Part shown: in pieces, positions 30,281-30,340 of the stretch
Layout: each line of letters starts with the position of its first letter
How positions within the stretch are numbered: the stretch's first letter is position 1
Assembly (NCBI GenBank): GCA_001929475.1
Contig: LXFE01000141.1
Coordinates: 1 to 30,340 of the forward strand
DNA: 30,340 nucleotides
DNA from: Neolecta irregularis DAH-3
Taxonomy: Eukaryota > Ascomycota > Neolectomycetes > Neolectales > Neolectaceae
Direction of reading: 5' to 3'
The notes under the pieces: generated by a model
The model's database searches: none
Told to the model about the DNA's origin: nothing
What the model saw: the letters and a program-made list of their open reading frames with translations, nothing else
Position numbers and translations under genes: made by a program

Positions 30281-30340
30281 GGTTTGGTTCGCGCTAAATT
30301 TCGTAAAATGTGGCTTTTAACAAATTGTAATTTCAAGCGC

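Noticed and set aside
1-30340. CRISPR arrays, rRNA or tRNA genes, bacterial operons or phage modules
   Set aside because: No regularly spaced repeats, no cloverleaf-compatible A/B boxes that held up, and the genes are spliced eukaryotic genes.

Overview
The window is nuclear DNA of a filamentous ascomycete (Pezizomycotina-like). It carries intron-rich orthologues of conserved eukaryotic proteins (VPS11, MRE11, VPS24/CHMP3, PEX7, a PNGase A-type amidase, TMA46, PGA2, an NAD-dependent aldehyde dehydrogenase) in an AT-rich background with scattered transposon remnants. The exact class cannot be fixed from sequence alone. Many reading frames look broken at first sight. They become continuous once very short introns are removed: I reconstruct 44 introns, 43 of them only 26-44 nt long (typically 34-40), usually with GT donors, CTRAY-like branch sites 8-15 nt from the AG, and a few GC donors. 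Every reconstructed gene except VPS24 depends on introns of this size class only.

Layout. 1-1400: tandem repeat and a decayed hAT-like transposon (368-1178). 1413-4668 (+): VPS11. 5136-6573 (-): unknown, probably nuclear protein. 6713-7853 (-): arrestin-fold protein. 7854-9658: no convincing gene. 9659-11102 (+): unknown coiled-coil protein. 11621-11817: solo LTR. 12345-12879 (+): small unknown protein. 13778-16290 (+): MRE11 with 13 introns. 16415-17072: GC-rich hAT-like non-autonomous element. 17218-17293: foldback element. 18474-19388 (-): VPS24. 19817-20849 (-): PEX7. 20860-21850: GC-rich and repeat debris. 21857-23586 (+): secreted PNGase A-like amidase. 24094-24360: hairpin repeat plus GC-rich island. 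24411-25541 (-): TMA46, head-to-head with PGA2 at 25624-25887 (+). 25990-27230: GC-rich island, pogo-type transposase scrap, and a solo LTR inserted into a second copy of the hairpin repeat. 27472-27882: hAT-like element with a perfect 8-bp target duplication, just upstream of the aldehyde dehydrogenase gene (28169-29852, +). 29995-30340: GC-rich repeat debris and a third LTR copy.

The genes are single-copy housekeeping functions (vacuole/endosome traffic, DNA break repair, peroxisomal import, glycoprotein processing, translation-associated factors, aldehyde oxidation). They do not form a cluster or pathway. The noteworthy biology is in the gene architecture (near-minimal introns, GC-AG introns, introns compatible with retention) and in the transposon archaeology, including an LTR insertion whose pre-insertion sequence survives in a paralogous repeat copy in the same window.
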